Positions 18,030-26,961 of a stretch of 46,187 nt of DNA are shown one piece after another (the stretch's first letter is position 1; every line of letters starts with the position of its first letter). Location: positions 1 to 46,187 of the forward strand of contig NZ_BAJX01000021.1 in the NCBI RefSeq assembly GCF_000613925.1, in the 5' to 3' direction. The stretch comes from Prevotella histicola JCM 15637 = DNF00424. GTDB lineage: Bacteria > Bacteroidota > Bacteroidia > Bacteroidales > Bacteroidaceae. Made by a program: the position numbers and the translations under genes. Under the pieces are notes generated by a model that was not told the DNA's origin, ran no database searches, and saw only the letters and a program-made list of their open reading frames with translations.

Positions 18030-18175
18030 GCGTGATGCAGCTACGGATGGGAGAAGCGTCTCTCGAGTTTTAATTTTCGTTTCTCCTGCCTCTTTCTCAG
18101 AGGAGATCCTGCGGTATTATAGCATTATACGAGGGTTTCCTGCAGACAAAGGGGCAGGTTTCTTTTTGTCAAAAC
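18030..18175 (+). other. Structured intergenic region, possible RNA
   Basis: Successive small hairpins (GCTGC-GTGAT-GCAGC; CTCCT...AGGAG; CCTGC...GCAGG followed by TTTCTTTTT) lie downstream of the 48-aa peptide gene, with no coding frame. It may be the 3' UTR plus terminator of that transcript or a separate RNA. I cannot match it to a riboswitch class. 18176-18344 is purine-rich and empty. Confidence 0.35.
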
Positions 18176-18344
18176 AAAAAGGGAAAAGAGGAAAAAGGTA
18201 AGGTAAGGAGGGGAAAAGAGAAGGAGAACAGTTGGGTGTTACCAGTGGTTCTACAGATGAAGAAACTCTCAAATAGCCCCTTTCCAAGGTGAACAAATAT
18301 CAGAGTGAAACCCTATAGCATAAGCCTTAAGAAAGAAAAACAGA

Positions 18345-19007
18345 TTATCTGAGGTTCTCTAACAGAGGAATTGTGATGATACCACGTGATATGGTAAGCT
18401 GAGATTCAGCTTCCATAGCGTTCAACATGTGGGAGACATTAATCCGACTTTGGTGCAGTTCATGTCCAAGATCCTCCATCTTGATGCGTAAAACCTTCGG
18501 TCCGGCTTGTGTCATACAGCGGAGACGAAGAAAAGAAATGAACTGATCGCGAATGTCCGTAGGTTGCTGTCGCCATGGATAATGGCTACCTTTCTGGGCT
18601 TGCATAGAAACAGTATTGAGGAAATTAAGCCGAAATATAAACGATTCATCCATCAATCGGAGTACCTCTGTCTTATCCAAAGAGAGCAGACTGCAGGCTG
18701 TTGCAGCCGAGAAAGTCTTGGTGTGATGCTGAATAAGACCGAAGAAATGTTCCGGTTGTATGACAGCTGGCGCTTTCAGTTGCTCCTCAATACTATACCG
18801 ATGATTGTCAGCACGACTCAAAACACGCAGCGAACCGCTTACAAGAAAGTAGAGTTGTTCGCATTTTTCATCTTCCTTTACGAGTATTTTACCCTCTGAC
18901 AGCTTATGAAACCCGAACTTCGTGTTCCCTACAATGTCTGCCAGTTCGGTATTACTGATGCCGATAAACAGGGGTAACTCAAGGAGTTTATTATATATTT
19001 GGAGCAT
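18345..19007 (-). CDS. Crp/Fnr family transcriptional regulator
   Basis: 220 residues. The N-terminal cyclic-nucleotide-binding-like barrel (about 15-130) includes LSEGKILVKEDEKCEQLYFLVSG-type spacing, followed by the dimer helix. The C-terminal winged helix-turn-helix (about 155-215) has KMEDLGHELHQSRINVSHML as the recognition region and TISRGIITIP as the wing. The barrel lacks Fnr-type N-terminal Cys, so it is not an Fe-S oxygen sensor; ligand unknown. It is monocistronic. Upstream (19008-19339) I see only AT-rich sequence related to other intergenic repeats of this window. Confidence 0.88.
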   Translation of the reverse strand: MLQIYNKLLELPLFIGISNTELADIVGNTKFGFHKLSEGKILVKEDEKCEQLYFLVSGSLRVLSRADNHRYSIEEQLKAPAVIQPEHFFGLIQHHTKTFSAATACSLLSLDKTEVLRLMDESFIFRLNFLNTVSMQAQKGSHYPWRQQPTDIRDQFISFLRLRCMTQAGPKVLRIKMEDLGHELHQSRINVSHMLNAMEAESQLTISRGIITIPLLENLR

Positions 19008-19339
19008 AAACGGAGGCTCTCTTTAGAGGATTTAGAACCGTTGAAGGGGCAAATCAACAGTTTAAAATTAAAAAAATGAAAGGGTGAAAACAATGAAAAT
19101 TAAGGCGCAATGTCCGATATTCAGAACTCAAGACATATGCTTTATAAGCTACAACTCTTTACCTCATCTACCTGAAAACACATCTCTCAACACTTCATCG
19201 TGCAAAGATAGAAGATGAAGAAAGGATGAAATGAGGAGTGAAAGAATGAAGATTTGAAGAGAAGGAAGGGCTGATAGTAACCACCAAAGCCCTGATTGCA
19301 ATCTTCAAATCCCCATTTCTGATCCTCAATGCTTAACCA

Positions 19340-20359
19340 TCAGACACCTGGTGCCTGTGGTTTAAGACCTTCACTATACCATACCTTCAGCTTACCCTTT
19401 GCATCTGAATAGATGAAATACGCCATCAGCTCTGGATGTTTCTCAAGAAGTGCACGCGCTTTGTCAATCCCCATCACCATAAAAGAGGTGGCATAGGCAT
19501 CTGCCGTAGCACAGTTCTTTGCCAAGACAGTGGCTGAAAGCAATGAATGTTGTACTGGATAACCCGTCTTAGGATCAATGGTATGTGCATATTTCTTCCC
19601 ACCTTTATAATAGAAGTTACGGTAATTGCCACTTGTCGCCATCGCCTTATCCGTAACATTCAGCACGGTTTCAAGCTCCTGATTGTTGTTCAACTTATCG
19701 TCAGTAGGCTTCGTAACACCAATCTTCCATGGCAAACGCTGCTCACTATTGCCCATCGTTACAATCTCACCGCCTATCTCTATCATGAAATTATGAATAC
19801 CATTGCGCTTCAGGAAACGTGCAACAACATCTGAACCGTAGCCCTTAGCAATGGCAGAACAGTCGAGCATGATACGTGGATCAGTCTTCTTAATGGTGTT
19901 ACCAACAAGCTTAACCTTCTGATAACCAACAATTCTACGTAGTTTATCAATCTCTTTCTTTGATGGATGTTGCCCTGTTTTAAACCCGAATCCCCACAGA
20001 TTAACCATTGGAGCAACGGTAATATCAAAGGCACCATTGGTCTCTTTCGACACTTTTTCAGCGAGATTGAAGACATCAGCAAACATGTCGTTGACCTTAA
20101 CAGGCTTGTTTTGGTTGATCTGTGAGATGAGTGAGTTCTTCTCAAAGGTGGAGAATGTCATGTTCACCTTCTGCAATTCAGCTTCAATAGCTGGCTGTAA
20201 GTCTTCATTATATTGGTAAGTAATATGATAAACCGTTCCGAAAATCATTCCCGTATTGTGCTGATAAGGCATGGAACGCTGACAACGTACAATCCATATC
20301 GAGCCAACGATAAGAATAATAAGGAATGGAATCTGCCAATATAGTTTCTTTTTAATCAT
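19340..20359 (-). CDS. apbE: FAD:protein FMN transferase (ApbE)
   Basis: Start taken at the ATG ending at 20359 (MIKKKLYWQIPFLIILIVGS); the longer frame upstream runs into the next gene antisense and has no family similarity. 339 residues with a lipoprotein-like N-terminus (IVRCQRS). ApbE motifs are present: MNFG-like GTVYHITY, GAFDITVAPMVNLWGFG, CSAIAKGYGSD, IEIGGEI, HTIDPKTGYPV and CATADAYATS (metal-binding region). It transfers FMN to Thr of periplasmic flavoproteins such as NqrB/NqrC or RnfG. The DUF6048/DUF6452 genes follow upstream on the same strand. Confidence 0.93.
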   Translation of the reverse strand: MIKKKLYWQIPFLIILIVGSIWIVRCQRSMPYQHNTGMIFGTVYHITYQYNEDLQPAIEAELQKVNMTFSTFEKNSLISQINQNKPVKVNDMFADVFNLAEKVSKETNGAFDITVAPMVNLWGFGFKTGQHPSKKEIDKLRRIVGYQKVKLVGNTIKKTDPRIMLDCSAIAKGYGSDVVARFLKRNGIHNFMIEIGGEIVTMGNSEQRLPWKIGVTKPTDDKLNNNQELETVLNVTDKAMATSGNYRNFYYKGGKKYAHTIDPKTGYPVQHSLLSATVLAKNCATADAYATSFMVMGIDKARALLEKHPELMAYFIYSDAKGKLKVWYSEGLKPQAPGV

Positions 20360-20396
20360 AATGTTTGTTTCTTTAGAATTAAAAAAAGGGACTGAA

Positions 20397-21086
20397 TCAG
20401 AATTCAAGCAGGACATTGAACGTAGCACCAAGGCGTGACGTACCACCCCGACCATAGCCGGGAACATACCATGCCTCGCCATTTGCACCGGCTTTCTGAT
20501 ACAAACGCGTCTTGTAACGGACACTCCATCCCATGCGCAACGGACCCCATATCTTGGCATCAACCCCTCCAACGGCTTCAACCCACAGCTGATTATTGCT
20601 GACGCCATTGGCTTCGTAAGGTACCTGAACATGCCAAACGGGATCGAAAGTACCGGGACTTGTCACGTCATATTTAAAAGATGTGTAGCCCAAACGGCCT
20701 CCTACAAGGAGCCGATAGATGTCATGTTTGTTCTTCAAGACATTGAAATCGACACCCACACGGGCATAAGGAGCACTGGTCTTGAACCTTACACCTGTCG
20801 TTTCATCGGTTTTATCAGCCTGTCCGACACCTATTTCAACGATGGGATAGTACCGATCCTTGATGTTTACACGTACCATTGCTTCATATTGACCGTAATT
20901 GGCAAGCAAACGCATGGCAGGTCCAACCACATCTGTACCTACTGCAATACCCCGAAAGAAGGCAATGCTGTCTTCATTCACCGTCGCAACGGGCTTCCGA
21001 CGCTGTGCTGAAGCTACCGAAGGAAGCAGCAGAAGACTGCTAATGACGACTAATATATAGGTGGAAATTCTCTTTCGATCCATCAT
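20397..21086 (-). CDS. DUF6048 family outer-membrane-like protein
   Basis: 229 residues with a signal peptide (about 1-27, ending ASAQRR) followed by alternating beta-strand segments (AMVRVNIKDRYYPIVEIGVG, RLLVGGRLGYTSFKYDV, GPLRMGWSVRYKTRLY) and a terminal Phe (NVLLEF), consistent with an outer-membrane barrel. DUF6048 is a Bacteroidota-specific family usually encoded next to DUF6452, as here; its first ~47 bases overlap the end of that gene. Function unknown. Confidence 0.8.
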   Translation of the reverse strand: MMDRKRISTYILVVISSLLLLPSVASAQRRKPVATVNEDSIAFFRGIAVGTDVVGPAMRLLANYGQYEAMVRVNIKDRYYPIVEIGVGQADKTDETTGVRFKTSAPYARVGVDFNVLKNKHDIYRLLVGGRLGYTSFKYDVTSPGTFDPVWHVQVPYEANGVSNNQLWVEAVGGVDAKIWGPLRMGWSVRYKTRLYQKAGANGEAWYVPGYGRGGTSRLGATFNVLLEF

Positions 21087-21531
21087 AATCTACATTTGGA
21101 TTGTTGATTTCTATCCTGTTTACGATCCGTCCTGTCGTTGTTGCACCTGTTATGGTATGGAAGAAAACAGGCTGACAGTCAACACTTTCAAAGTGACTGA
21201 CACTGGTTTTCGCAATGGTTAACGTGTCAACAGTGGTATGACCCAGTGTGTCTGTAAAGACAAAACGCAACTTATCGCTTGCACCAGCATAACTCATAGG
21301 TAGCTGGAAAGACTTACTTCCAACCAACCGATTGACCAAAACGGTATCAGTCAGCCCATCACGGATGGCGGATATGGTAAGCGTGTCATGCAGACTGTCG
21401 CCTTTCAGCACGTATTTGGCTGACACGCCGTTGGTAACAGGACAGTCTATGTCCGAACAAGATGTGAAAAAGAAGGGAGAAAGGAGCACTGCGAAGAGCA
21501 ACAGAAGCTGTACTCTACTACCTCTAAGCAT
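21040..21531 (-). CDS. DUF6452 family lipoprotein
   Basis: Start at the ATG ending at 21531 (MLRGSRVQLLLLFAVLLSPF) places a lipobox (FFFTSC) at the right distance; a longer frame to 21597 only adds 22 hydrophilic residues. About 163 residues, with CSDIDCPV after the lipobox and a C-terminal INRIEINNPNVDYDGSKENFHLYI-like motif (here IVNRIEINNPNVDYD) characteristic of the family. Paired with DUF6048 downstream and overlapping it. Probably an outer-membrane partner of the DUF6048 barrel. Confidence 0.8.
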   Translation of the reverse strand: MLRGSRVQLLLLFAVLLSPFFFTSCSDIDCPVTNGVSAKYVLKGDSLHDTLTISAIRDGLTDTVLVNRLVGSKSFQLPMSYAGASDKLRFVFTDTLGHTTVDTLTIAKTSVSHFESVDCQPVFFHTITGATTTGRIVNRIEINNPNVDYDGSKENFHLYISRH

Positions 21532-21719
21532 CGTGAAAACACGTGATTCTCCGTCCTTATTCGTCCCTGTTATCTGTTTGATAAACTGTTGATTCATGTT
21601 TTATTCGTTGTTTAATAATAGTGAGGCGTAAGTCGTTCTTCATCAACTATCTATGATGACATCACCACCCCACTCCATGCACTTCACAACCCTTCATGCC
21701 AGAAGAGTCGTAAGAAAGA

Positions 21720-22670
21720 TTAGAACTCCTTCTCTATCTGATAATCATTCCTGCGTGGATTGCTCCTACTGATGAGGTCGCCAATGAAGCCGGCAAGGAA
21801 GAGTTGCGTTCCCAACAATATGGCAGCAAGGGCTATAAAGAAGGAAGCATGATTGGAAAGGAGGTCGCCATAAACGCCACTGACGAGCATAATGACCTTC
21901 TCAACGATGAGCCATATCAGCGCAATAAAGCCAATGAAGAACACGAAACTACCCATCAGACCGAAGACATGCATTGGTTTCTTACCAAAATTAGTGAGGA
22001 ACCAAAGCGTCAGAAGGTCGAGATAACCATTAAAGAAACGGTTGATTCCGAACTTTGACTTGCCATATTTGCGTGCCTGATGGTGCACAACTTTCTCACC
22101 GATACGACCGAATCCAGCCTCTTTGGCAAGGTAAGGGATGTAACGATGCATCTCTCCGTACACCTCAATGTTCTTTACAACATCACTCCGATAGGCTTTT
22201 AACCCACAATTGAAGTCGTGAAGATTATGCACACCACTGATCTTACGTGCCGTAGCATTGAAGAGTTTCGTCGGAATGGTCTTCGTCAAAGGGTCGTAAC
22301 GCTTCTGTTTGTAACCACTGACAAGGTCGTAATGCTCCTCGGTTATCATCCGATAAAGCTCTGGAATCTCGTCGGGTGAATCCTGAAGGTCGGCATCCAT
22401 CGTGATGACAACGTCACCTTGGGCTGCCTTAAAGCCACAGTATAGGGCAGGACTCTTGCCATAATTACGACGGAACTTTATGCCATGAACGTTCTCGTCC
22501 TTGCTCCGAAGCTCCTCAATGATGCGCCAACTGTTGTCGGTTGAGCCATCGTTGATGAATATTATCTCGTATGTGAAGCCGTTAGCTTGCATCACACGAC
22601 GTATCCATGCATGTAATTCTGGTAAACTTTCTTCCTCGTTATAGAGGGGTATGATCACTGATATATCCAT
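21720..22670 (-). CDS. GT2 family glycosyltransferase (GtrB/DPM1-like)
   Basis: 316 residues. The N-terminal GT-A domain shows SVIIPLYNEEESLPEL, FINDGSTDNSW, KFRRNYGKSPALYCGF and the metal-binding MDADLQDSP. The acceptor region has DFNCGLKAYR and YIPYLAKEAGF. Two transmembrane helices at about 230-255 and 270-295 (VFFIGFIALIWLIV; SFFIALAAILLGTQLFLAGFI) fit a polyisoprenyl-phosphate glycosyltransferase. It transfers sugar from a nucleotide donor to a lipid carrier for envelope glycan synthesis. The DUF4199 gene follows 53 bases upstream on the same strand, a conserved Bacteroidota pairing. Confidence 0.92.
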   Translation of the reverse strand: MDISVIIPLYNEEESLPELHAWIRRVMQANGFTYEIIFINDGSTDNSWRIIEELRSKDENVHGIKFRRNYGKSPALYCGFKAAQGDVVITMDADLQDSPDEIPELYRMITEEHYDLVSGYKQKRYDPLTKTIPTKLFNATARKISGVHNLHDFNCGLKAYRSDVVKNIEVYGEMHRYIPYLAKEAGFGRIGEKVVHHQARKYGKSKFGINRFFNGYLDLLTLWFLTNFGKKPMHVFGLMGSFVFFIGFIALIWLIVEKVIMLVSGVYGDLLSNHASFFIALAAILLGTQLFLAGFIGDLISRSNPRRNDYQIEKEF

Positions 22671-22723
22671 CGCTTGATAAATAGGTATGTCGTTTTTTCT
22701 TGTTTATTTCGTTCTTTTCTGCC

Positions 22724-23260
22724 CTATCCTACTCGCTTAACGGTCCTGGTCATCACGGCTGCAATAATCAAACTGCAGAAGACACCGATGATGATTGAAT
22801 AGATAAAGCTCACGGATGCAAAGAAAGTGGGCTGAAGAATATCGGGCAGAGTGGACTGAAACTGATCGTAAGACAGTCCAAAATCGGTAAGTGCTTGCCG
22901 TCCTTCCTGCGATGAGAAGAGTGTTGTCATCATCCGATAGATGCGCCCGTTGTCTAAATAATTCATGTAAAGCCACTGCAAAAGGCTAAAAAGAACCGAC
23001 GCATTGAAGAAAACACGCAAGCAATAAAACAGTCCTCGCCCATAGCTTATGATGCCATTACGACCCTCATCACGAAAGAGTCTGAGCCGATAAGCCACAA
23101 AAAAGGGGCTGGAAAACAGTAGTAAAGTACTGAAATGTCCTAATATCGGCAACAATGAAGCACCCAGTGTGCAAGCAAAACTCGCTACCCAAAGGATGGA
23201 AAGGTAAAAGCCATCATAGCGAGCGTATGCCGAGAGTTGTTTATATTCCTCATAAATCAT
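22724..23260 (-). CDS. DUF4199 family membrane protein
   Basis: 178 residues with about four transmembrane helices (SILWVASFACTLGASLLPIL; LLLFSSPFFVAYRLR; FNASVLFSLLQWLY; SVSFIYSIIIGVFCSLIIAA) and the typical FRDEGRNGIISYGRGL motif. DUF4199 proteins occur beside GT2 glycosyltransferases in Bacteroidota. Function unknown. Likely first gene of the two-gene operon with the glycosyltransferase. Confidence 0.85.
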   Translation of the reverse strand: MIYEEYKQLSAYARYDGFYLSILWVASFACTLGASLLPILGHFSTLLLFSSPFFVAYRLRLFRDEGRNGIISYGRGLFYCLRVFFNASVLFSLLQWLYMNYLDNGRIYRMMTTLFSSQEGRQALTDFGLSYDQFQSTLPDILQPTFFASVSFIYSIIIGVFCSLIIAAVMTRTVKRVG

Positions 23261-23351
23261 GATACAAAATTACAGATTTATTATTATAAATAAGGTATAA
23301 GACCGTCTAAATTACGTTTTTTTGTTAAAAACAAGAAAAGATACTGGCACA

Positions 23352-23384
23352 TTTGCCATTATTAAATAAATTATGTATCTTTGC
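23352..23384 (+). promoter_or_regulatory. Promoter of the SRP RNA / tRNA-Thr transcript
   Basis: TTTG (23352-23355) and TATCTTTGC (23376-23384) have a 20-base spacer, a near-consensus Bacteroidota promoter. Confidence 0.75.
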
Positions 23385-23414
23385 ACTCGCTTTTGCAATA
23401 GTGCGTAAAGTAAA

Positions 23415-23516
23415 CATGGACAAGTCTCCTACGACCAGCTCCTTTCGAATCCCCCAGGACGGGAACGGAGCAAGGGTAGAAGGTTGTAGCGGTGCGATAG
23501 GAGTCGCTTGTCCACC
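23415..23516 (+). ncRNA. ffs: Small bacterial signal recognition particle RNA (4.5S-type)
   Basis: A ~100-nt hairpin closes with TGGACAAG (23417-23424) against CTTGTCCA (23507-23514) and a second helix TCTCCTA/TAGGAG. The apex carries the SRP domain IV signature CCAGGACGGGAACGGAGCAA, equivalent to the asymmetric loop plus GGAA tetraloop that binds Ffh. A strong promoter precedes it and tRNA-Thr follows after three bases, so both are probably processed from one precursor. An open frame running across it is not a gene. Confidence 0.9.
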
Positions 23517-23517
23517 C

Positions 23518-23591
23518 GCCTCTTTAGCTCAGTTGGCCAGAGCACGTGATTTGTAATCTCGGGGTCGTTGGTTCGAATCCGACAAGAGGCT
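23518..23591 (+). tRNA. tRNA-Thr (anticodon TGT)
   Basis: The acceptor GCCTCTT pairs with AAGAGGC. D-loop, anticodon loop TTTGTAA and T-arm GTTCGAATC are all present. Encoded directly after the SRP RNA. Confidence 0.96.
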
Positions 23592-23616
23592 CAAAATAAT
23601 AGAATGACTAAGAACG

Positions 23617-23656
23617 GAGAGAAGGTGCATCGTGAGGTGTACCTTCTCTCATTTTT
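23617..23656 (+). terminator. Intrinsic terminator after tRNA-Thr
   Basis: GAGAGAAGGT pairs perfectly with ACCTTCTCTC and is followed by ATTTTTAT. Confidence 0.9.
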
Positions 23657-23814
23657 ATGTATAAAACTGACTTATAAGGGTTTAGACATCGCATCTAAAC
23701 CAACGGTTGATAACCACGAAAGGCATAAGGAAGCGGAAAAGGAAAGGTACGTTATCCTTTCCCACACGGCATGAAACCATCTCTAACTGTAAAATTAATT
23801 CACTCTTGCAAAAC

Positions 23815-23917
23815 AAACGGTGCTCTTTTGCATCGTAAAAGGGCACCTTTTGCATGGTAAAAGATGCCCTTTTGATGTGTAAAAGACGCCCTTTTGCAAC
23901 GCAAAAGATGCCCTTTT
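23815..23917. repeat. 22-bp-period palindromic array, locus 4
   Basis: Units start at 23815 (degenerate), 23837, 23859, 23881 and 23903, with cores such as AAAAGGGCACCTTTT and AAAAGATGCCCTTTT. It fills the gap between the tRNA-Thr terminator and the coiled-coil gene. Confidence 0.88.
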
Positions 23918-24040
23918 ACAAGGCGTTTTATAACCGATTAGATATCAACACGTTACAGAGTGCGTAAAAGAAGGATTCAGCTGCTTTCGTCAGTCATCAG
24001 CAATCAGATTTCGTAAAAGTATTTCAAACAGTCCGTTCCT

Positions 24041-24472
24041 TTATTCCTCTGTTTCTTTTTGGTTATGCTCGCCAAGCTCCAACTGAGCTATTTGTTCACG
24101 ACATTGCACCAGTTTACAAATCAACTCTCTGTTGTCGCTCTTGAGTTTCTTGTTTTCTTCCACGAGACTTTTTATCCGTTCTTTCATCGAAGCAGCATCG
24201 TAATTACGCATAAAAGCCTGAAACTCTTCTGTGTATTCACCGTCAACCATGTAACGTTTTTGCATGAACTGCAACGCACTGTAGCCCGACATGATCTTAT
24301 CATAAGCCTGAATTTTCTTGCGCCTCCGCTGCTCTGCCTTTGTCATGTCGTGTACATCACCGTACATATCATTCTCCAATTCATCATAACTCTTCCTTAG
24401 TGCCTGATAATCATGCTCCAATTGGTGCACATAGGCAGTGCGTTTCTTGTCATATTCCTTGAACTTTTCCAT
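24041..24472 (-). CDS. Coiled-coil protein of unknown function
   Basis: 143 charged residues with heptad-like stretches, notably SLVEENKKLKSDNRELICKL near the C-terminus, predicting a long coiled coil; no enzymatic motif. The ATG ending at 24472 is the first in frame. A better N-terminus (MDFKSQTPNSEFLTED) lies just upstream in another frame and would join through a one-base change in the AAAA run near 24500, followed by FWAQRAMEK. That N-terminal part is duplicated at about 30972-31112, on the far side of a 6.3-kb island. Confidence 0.5.
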   Translation of the reverse strand: MEKFKEYDKKRTAYVHQLEHDYQALRKSYDELENDMYGDVHDMTKAEQRRRKKIQAYDKIMSGYSALQFMQKRYMVDGEYTEEFQAFMRNYDAASMKERIKSLVEENKKLKSDNRELICKLVQCREQIAQLELGEHNQKETEE

Positions 24473-24650
24473 AGCGCGCTGTGCCCAAAAAGCTTTTCTT
24501 GTCCTCAGTTAGGAATTCGGAATTGGGTGTTTGAGATTTAAAGTCCATATTTATGTCATTTTATTGGCTAAAGTACATCAAACAAATCATCTGAACAAAT
24601 ATTTCAATCGGTTTTTTACTTTTTCATATTATGTTCGTTTTAGGTGCGCT
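24410..24650. repeat. ~240-bp direct repeat, left copy bounding the island
   Basis: Matches 30972-31212 in the same orientation, nearly identical over the first ~190 bases and weaker toward the end. It covers the 5' end of the coiled-coil gene and its upstream region. Confidence 0.9.
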
Positions 24651-24761
24651 GCTCCATATTGTATTATTCTTCATTAGAGTCTTTCTATGTAAAACTATCT
24701 AATAAAACCAAAAGCTATTGTCAGAATCCTGTATATGCAAATATATTTTATTTCGGTATTT

Positions 24762-26822
24762 TTAATATGCTTTCAGAAGAGCATTGTTGATAGACTTATC
24801 AATATTTATTTCTCCTTTCTCTGTTTTCTTACCATAACCAATATTGTATGTTAGTTTTAGATTTATACATCTTCCATTACTTTCGCTATAACTCCAGTTA
24901 TTTTGATTGTAGCAGCCATAATTCATTGAAGTGTGTGATACATTGTAACGTTTGAAAGGATTTCGTATCACCCCTTCAATAGAAAAAGCCTTATGCTTCC
25001 AACTTACAGAAAGTTCATACACGGGCTTTCTATGTGTAAAACAAGGTTCACTCACAAACAGAGTAGTATATGGAGTCTTATAAGTTGCTTTAAGTAGTAG
25101 ATTACCAATAAGGTAAGTGGCAGACAAACGAGCTCTCAGGGTGTTTTTTGAAATATCATAATGCTTGCCTTTAAGAGTATTGTATTCCTCTATAGCCGTA
25201 AGGTTCAGGCGCAACTTATCGTTAAAAACATTATATGAGTAGGATGCCGTAAGCATATTTCCATAAAGGGTACCCTCATTAACTTTCGTATCGGATATAG
25301 TCTGCTCATCAGCACTATACACATGACAAATATTATCGAAGTATATGAAGTTGTTATAGGATACAGATATTTTCGATTTCCCAAATTGTCCGTTATAAGA
25401 TAAAGTGTTATTAAATACACGCAGTGTACCAAGATGAGGATTTCCTTTTATCACTTCAAAGAAAGATTTCCTTATTGCCATTGAATTTTTGTTTGAAGGG
25501 TCGAAGAGAGTGTGAGTGTAGAGTCCATTCAACGATAGTGAATTATGACTATTTATTGTATAATTTCCTCCATAAAAAGCAATAGGATGGCAATAATCAT
25601 AATGATTCGTATTCAGACTTACTGCAGTATTGGAAATTCCGGCAGATAGGTAGAAGTAATATTTTTCTGAATTTTTGCTAACTTGAAGCATTCCCGTAGT
25701 GGCATCTGTTATAAGTGTTTGATTGCCATCCAAGTTGCCATTGTAAGTATCCTTATAATAATTATGTTCGTGAGAGGCGACAGCTGTTAAAGTATAGTTG
25801 TTTCTTAATGATTTGAAGTATTGAATTCTTCCTGTAATTGCATAATTGTTTTCATGACTTTTTGTAGAAATAAAAGAATGTTCAGTCTCGTCATATAAAC
25901 TTGAATATCTATTATGTCCATAAGAGAAAGAACCTGTAAAATCAAGCGTCTGCTCTTTAGGAAGCCACAGTGTATAGTTTGTATAAACAGAAGGAGAGAT
26001 ATTTCTGCTCTGGATCGTAACATTCTTCAGGGTAGTGCCTATGAACACCCCACTATATGCAACATTGCTAATTGAAACAGATTGCGGTACCGCTTGACGG
26101 ACAAAAGAAGCATATATATTGAGTCGATGGTTGCTACCAATAGATGTAAGTTTGAGCTTTCCTCCTTGATAGTTGGTCTTACAGAATGACGATATTGGGG
26201 TATAGCTTCTTTCAAGCATATTACCATCAGAGAAAACATATTGATCCACACCCTCGCTATAGCTGTGGTCATGGTTCCAGTCAAACGAGGTTGTAAGCGA
26301 AAGTGTCAAACCTTTATGAGTGTAGTCTATATAGCCGAGATAATTACCTTGTTTGTAAGCAAATCCTTCCTCTGCTGAAAAATATACATTTCCTCCATAT
26401 TTGTATTGTATTGTAATAAAATTTAGAACACCTGCTTTCCCTGCATATTTTCCTTCAGGTGTACGAATATACTCAATAGATTGCACATTCTTTGCCCTGA
26501 GCATAGCAACTTCTTCATTCGACACTTCCATTCCGTTAACACATATCACGACACTTCCGCCACTTTTTGTGGTAATGTTATATGTGTGGGTATCAATTTC
26601 TAATTCGGGAGAGTTCATCACGTCCAGCAGTTCAAATCCATTAGTAGCGTGCTTCCTTTCCAATGCTGTTGGACGCAAAATGGTTTTTCTTGGAGTCTCT
26701 ATCTGATTGGCACCATTAACGATTACTTCTGGTAAGCTTTTCGCCTGCAATGTATCCAAACTCTGAGCAGAGGAATAAAAACTATAAATAAAGATAATTA
26801 TTGCTGAAAATAAGTATTTCAT
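24762..26822 (-). CDS. Outer-membrane beta-barrel / TonB-dependent receptor-like protein
   Basis: 686 residues. The signal peptide (about 1-20, ending SSAQS) is followed by a short plug-like region (LPEVIVNGANQIETPRKT, VVICVNGMEVSNEEVAMLRA, QSIEYIRTPEGKYAG) and a long run of amphipathic beta strands ending KINIDKS-like residues. There is no carboxypeptidase-regulatory-like N-terminal domain, and the barrel is shorter than that of SusC-type receptors. It follows the GG-leader peptide gene on the same strand with ~140 bases between, including a hairpin. Bacteroidota peptide loci often have such a neighbour, so it could export, import or recognise that peptide; this is inference. Confidence 0.8.
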   Translation of the reverse strand: MKYLFSAIIIFIYSFYSSAQSLDTLQAKSLPEVIVNGANQIETPRKTILRPTALERKHATNGFELLDVMNSPELEIDTHTYNITTKSGGSVVICVNGMEVSNEEVAMLRAKNVQSIEYIRTPEGKYAGKAGVLNFITIQYKYGGNVYFSAEEGFAYKQGNYLGYIDYTHKGLTLSLTTSFDWNHDHSYSEGVDQYVFSDGNMLERSYTPISSFCKTNYQGGKLKLTSIGSNHRLNIYASFVRQAVPQSVSISNVAYSGVFIGTTLKNVTIQSRNISPSVYTNYTLWLPKEQTLDFTGSFSYGHNRYSSLYDETEHSFISTKSHENNYAITGRIQYFKSLRNNYTLTAVASHEHNYYKDTYNGNLDGNQTLITDATTGMLQVSKNSEKYYFYLSAGISNTAVSLNTNHYDYCHPIAFYGGNYTINSHNSLSLNGLYTHTLFDPSNKNSMAIRKSFFEVIKGNPHLGTLRVFNNTLSYNGQFGKSKISVSYNNFIYFDNICHVYSADEQTISDTKVNEGTLYGNMLTASYSYNVFNDKLRLNLTAIEEYNTLKGKHYDISKNTLRARLSATYLIGNLLLKATYKTPYTTLFVSEPCFTHRKPVYELSVSWKHKAFSIEGVIRNPFKRYNVSHTSMNYGCYNQNNWSYSESNGRCINLKLTYNIGYGKKTEKGEINIDKSINNALLKAY

Positions 26823-26864
26823 ATATAATATTGCTATTCCATCTCTGATGGGTAATATTTAATT

Positions 26865-26891
26865 GATATGGCATACTAAAGATGCCATATC
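26865..26891 (-). promoter_or_regulatory. Perfect hairpin between the peptide and receptor genes
   Basis: GATATGGCAT (26865-26874) and ATGCCATATC (26882-26891) flank a 7-base loop. No U-tract follows on the minus strand, so partial attenuation or RNA-processing protection of the peptide message is more likely than full termination. Confidence 0.5.
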
Positions 26892-26961
26892 CTTCTAATT
26901 CAAATTAAAGTACCGAACCTATATCTTAAAGACACAGATAAGCACTATAAAATAGAAGGCT

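Noticed and set aside
18030..18175. Known riboswitch
   Set aside because: No consensus for TPP, cobalamin, SAM, FMN or glycine classes could be found; listed only as a structured region.
20360..20632. N-terminal extension of ApbE to 20632
   Set aside because: The extra ~90 residues are antisense to the DUF6048 gene and look unlike a signal peptide; MIKKKLYWQIPF is a normal lipoprotein start.
23353..23556. 67-residue plus-strand open frame
   Set aside because: It runs across the SRP RNA and into tRNA-Thr; both RNAs are clear by structure and the frame has no family signature.
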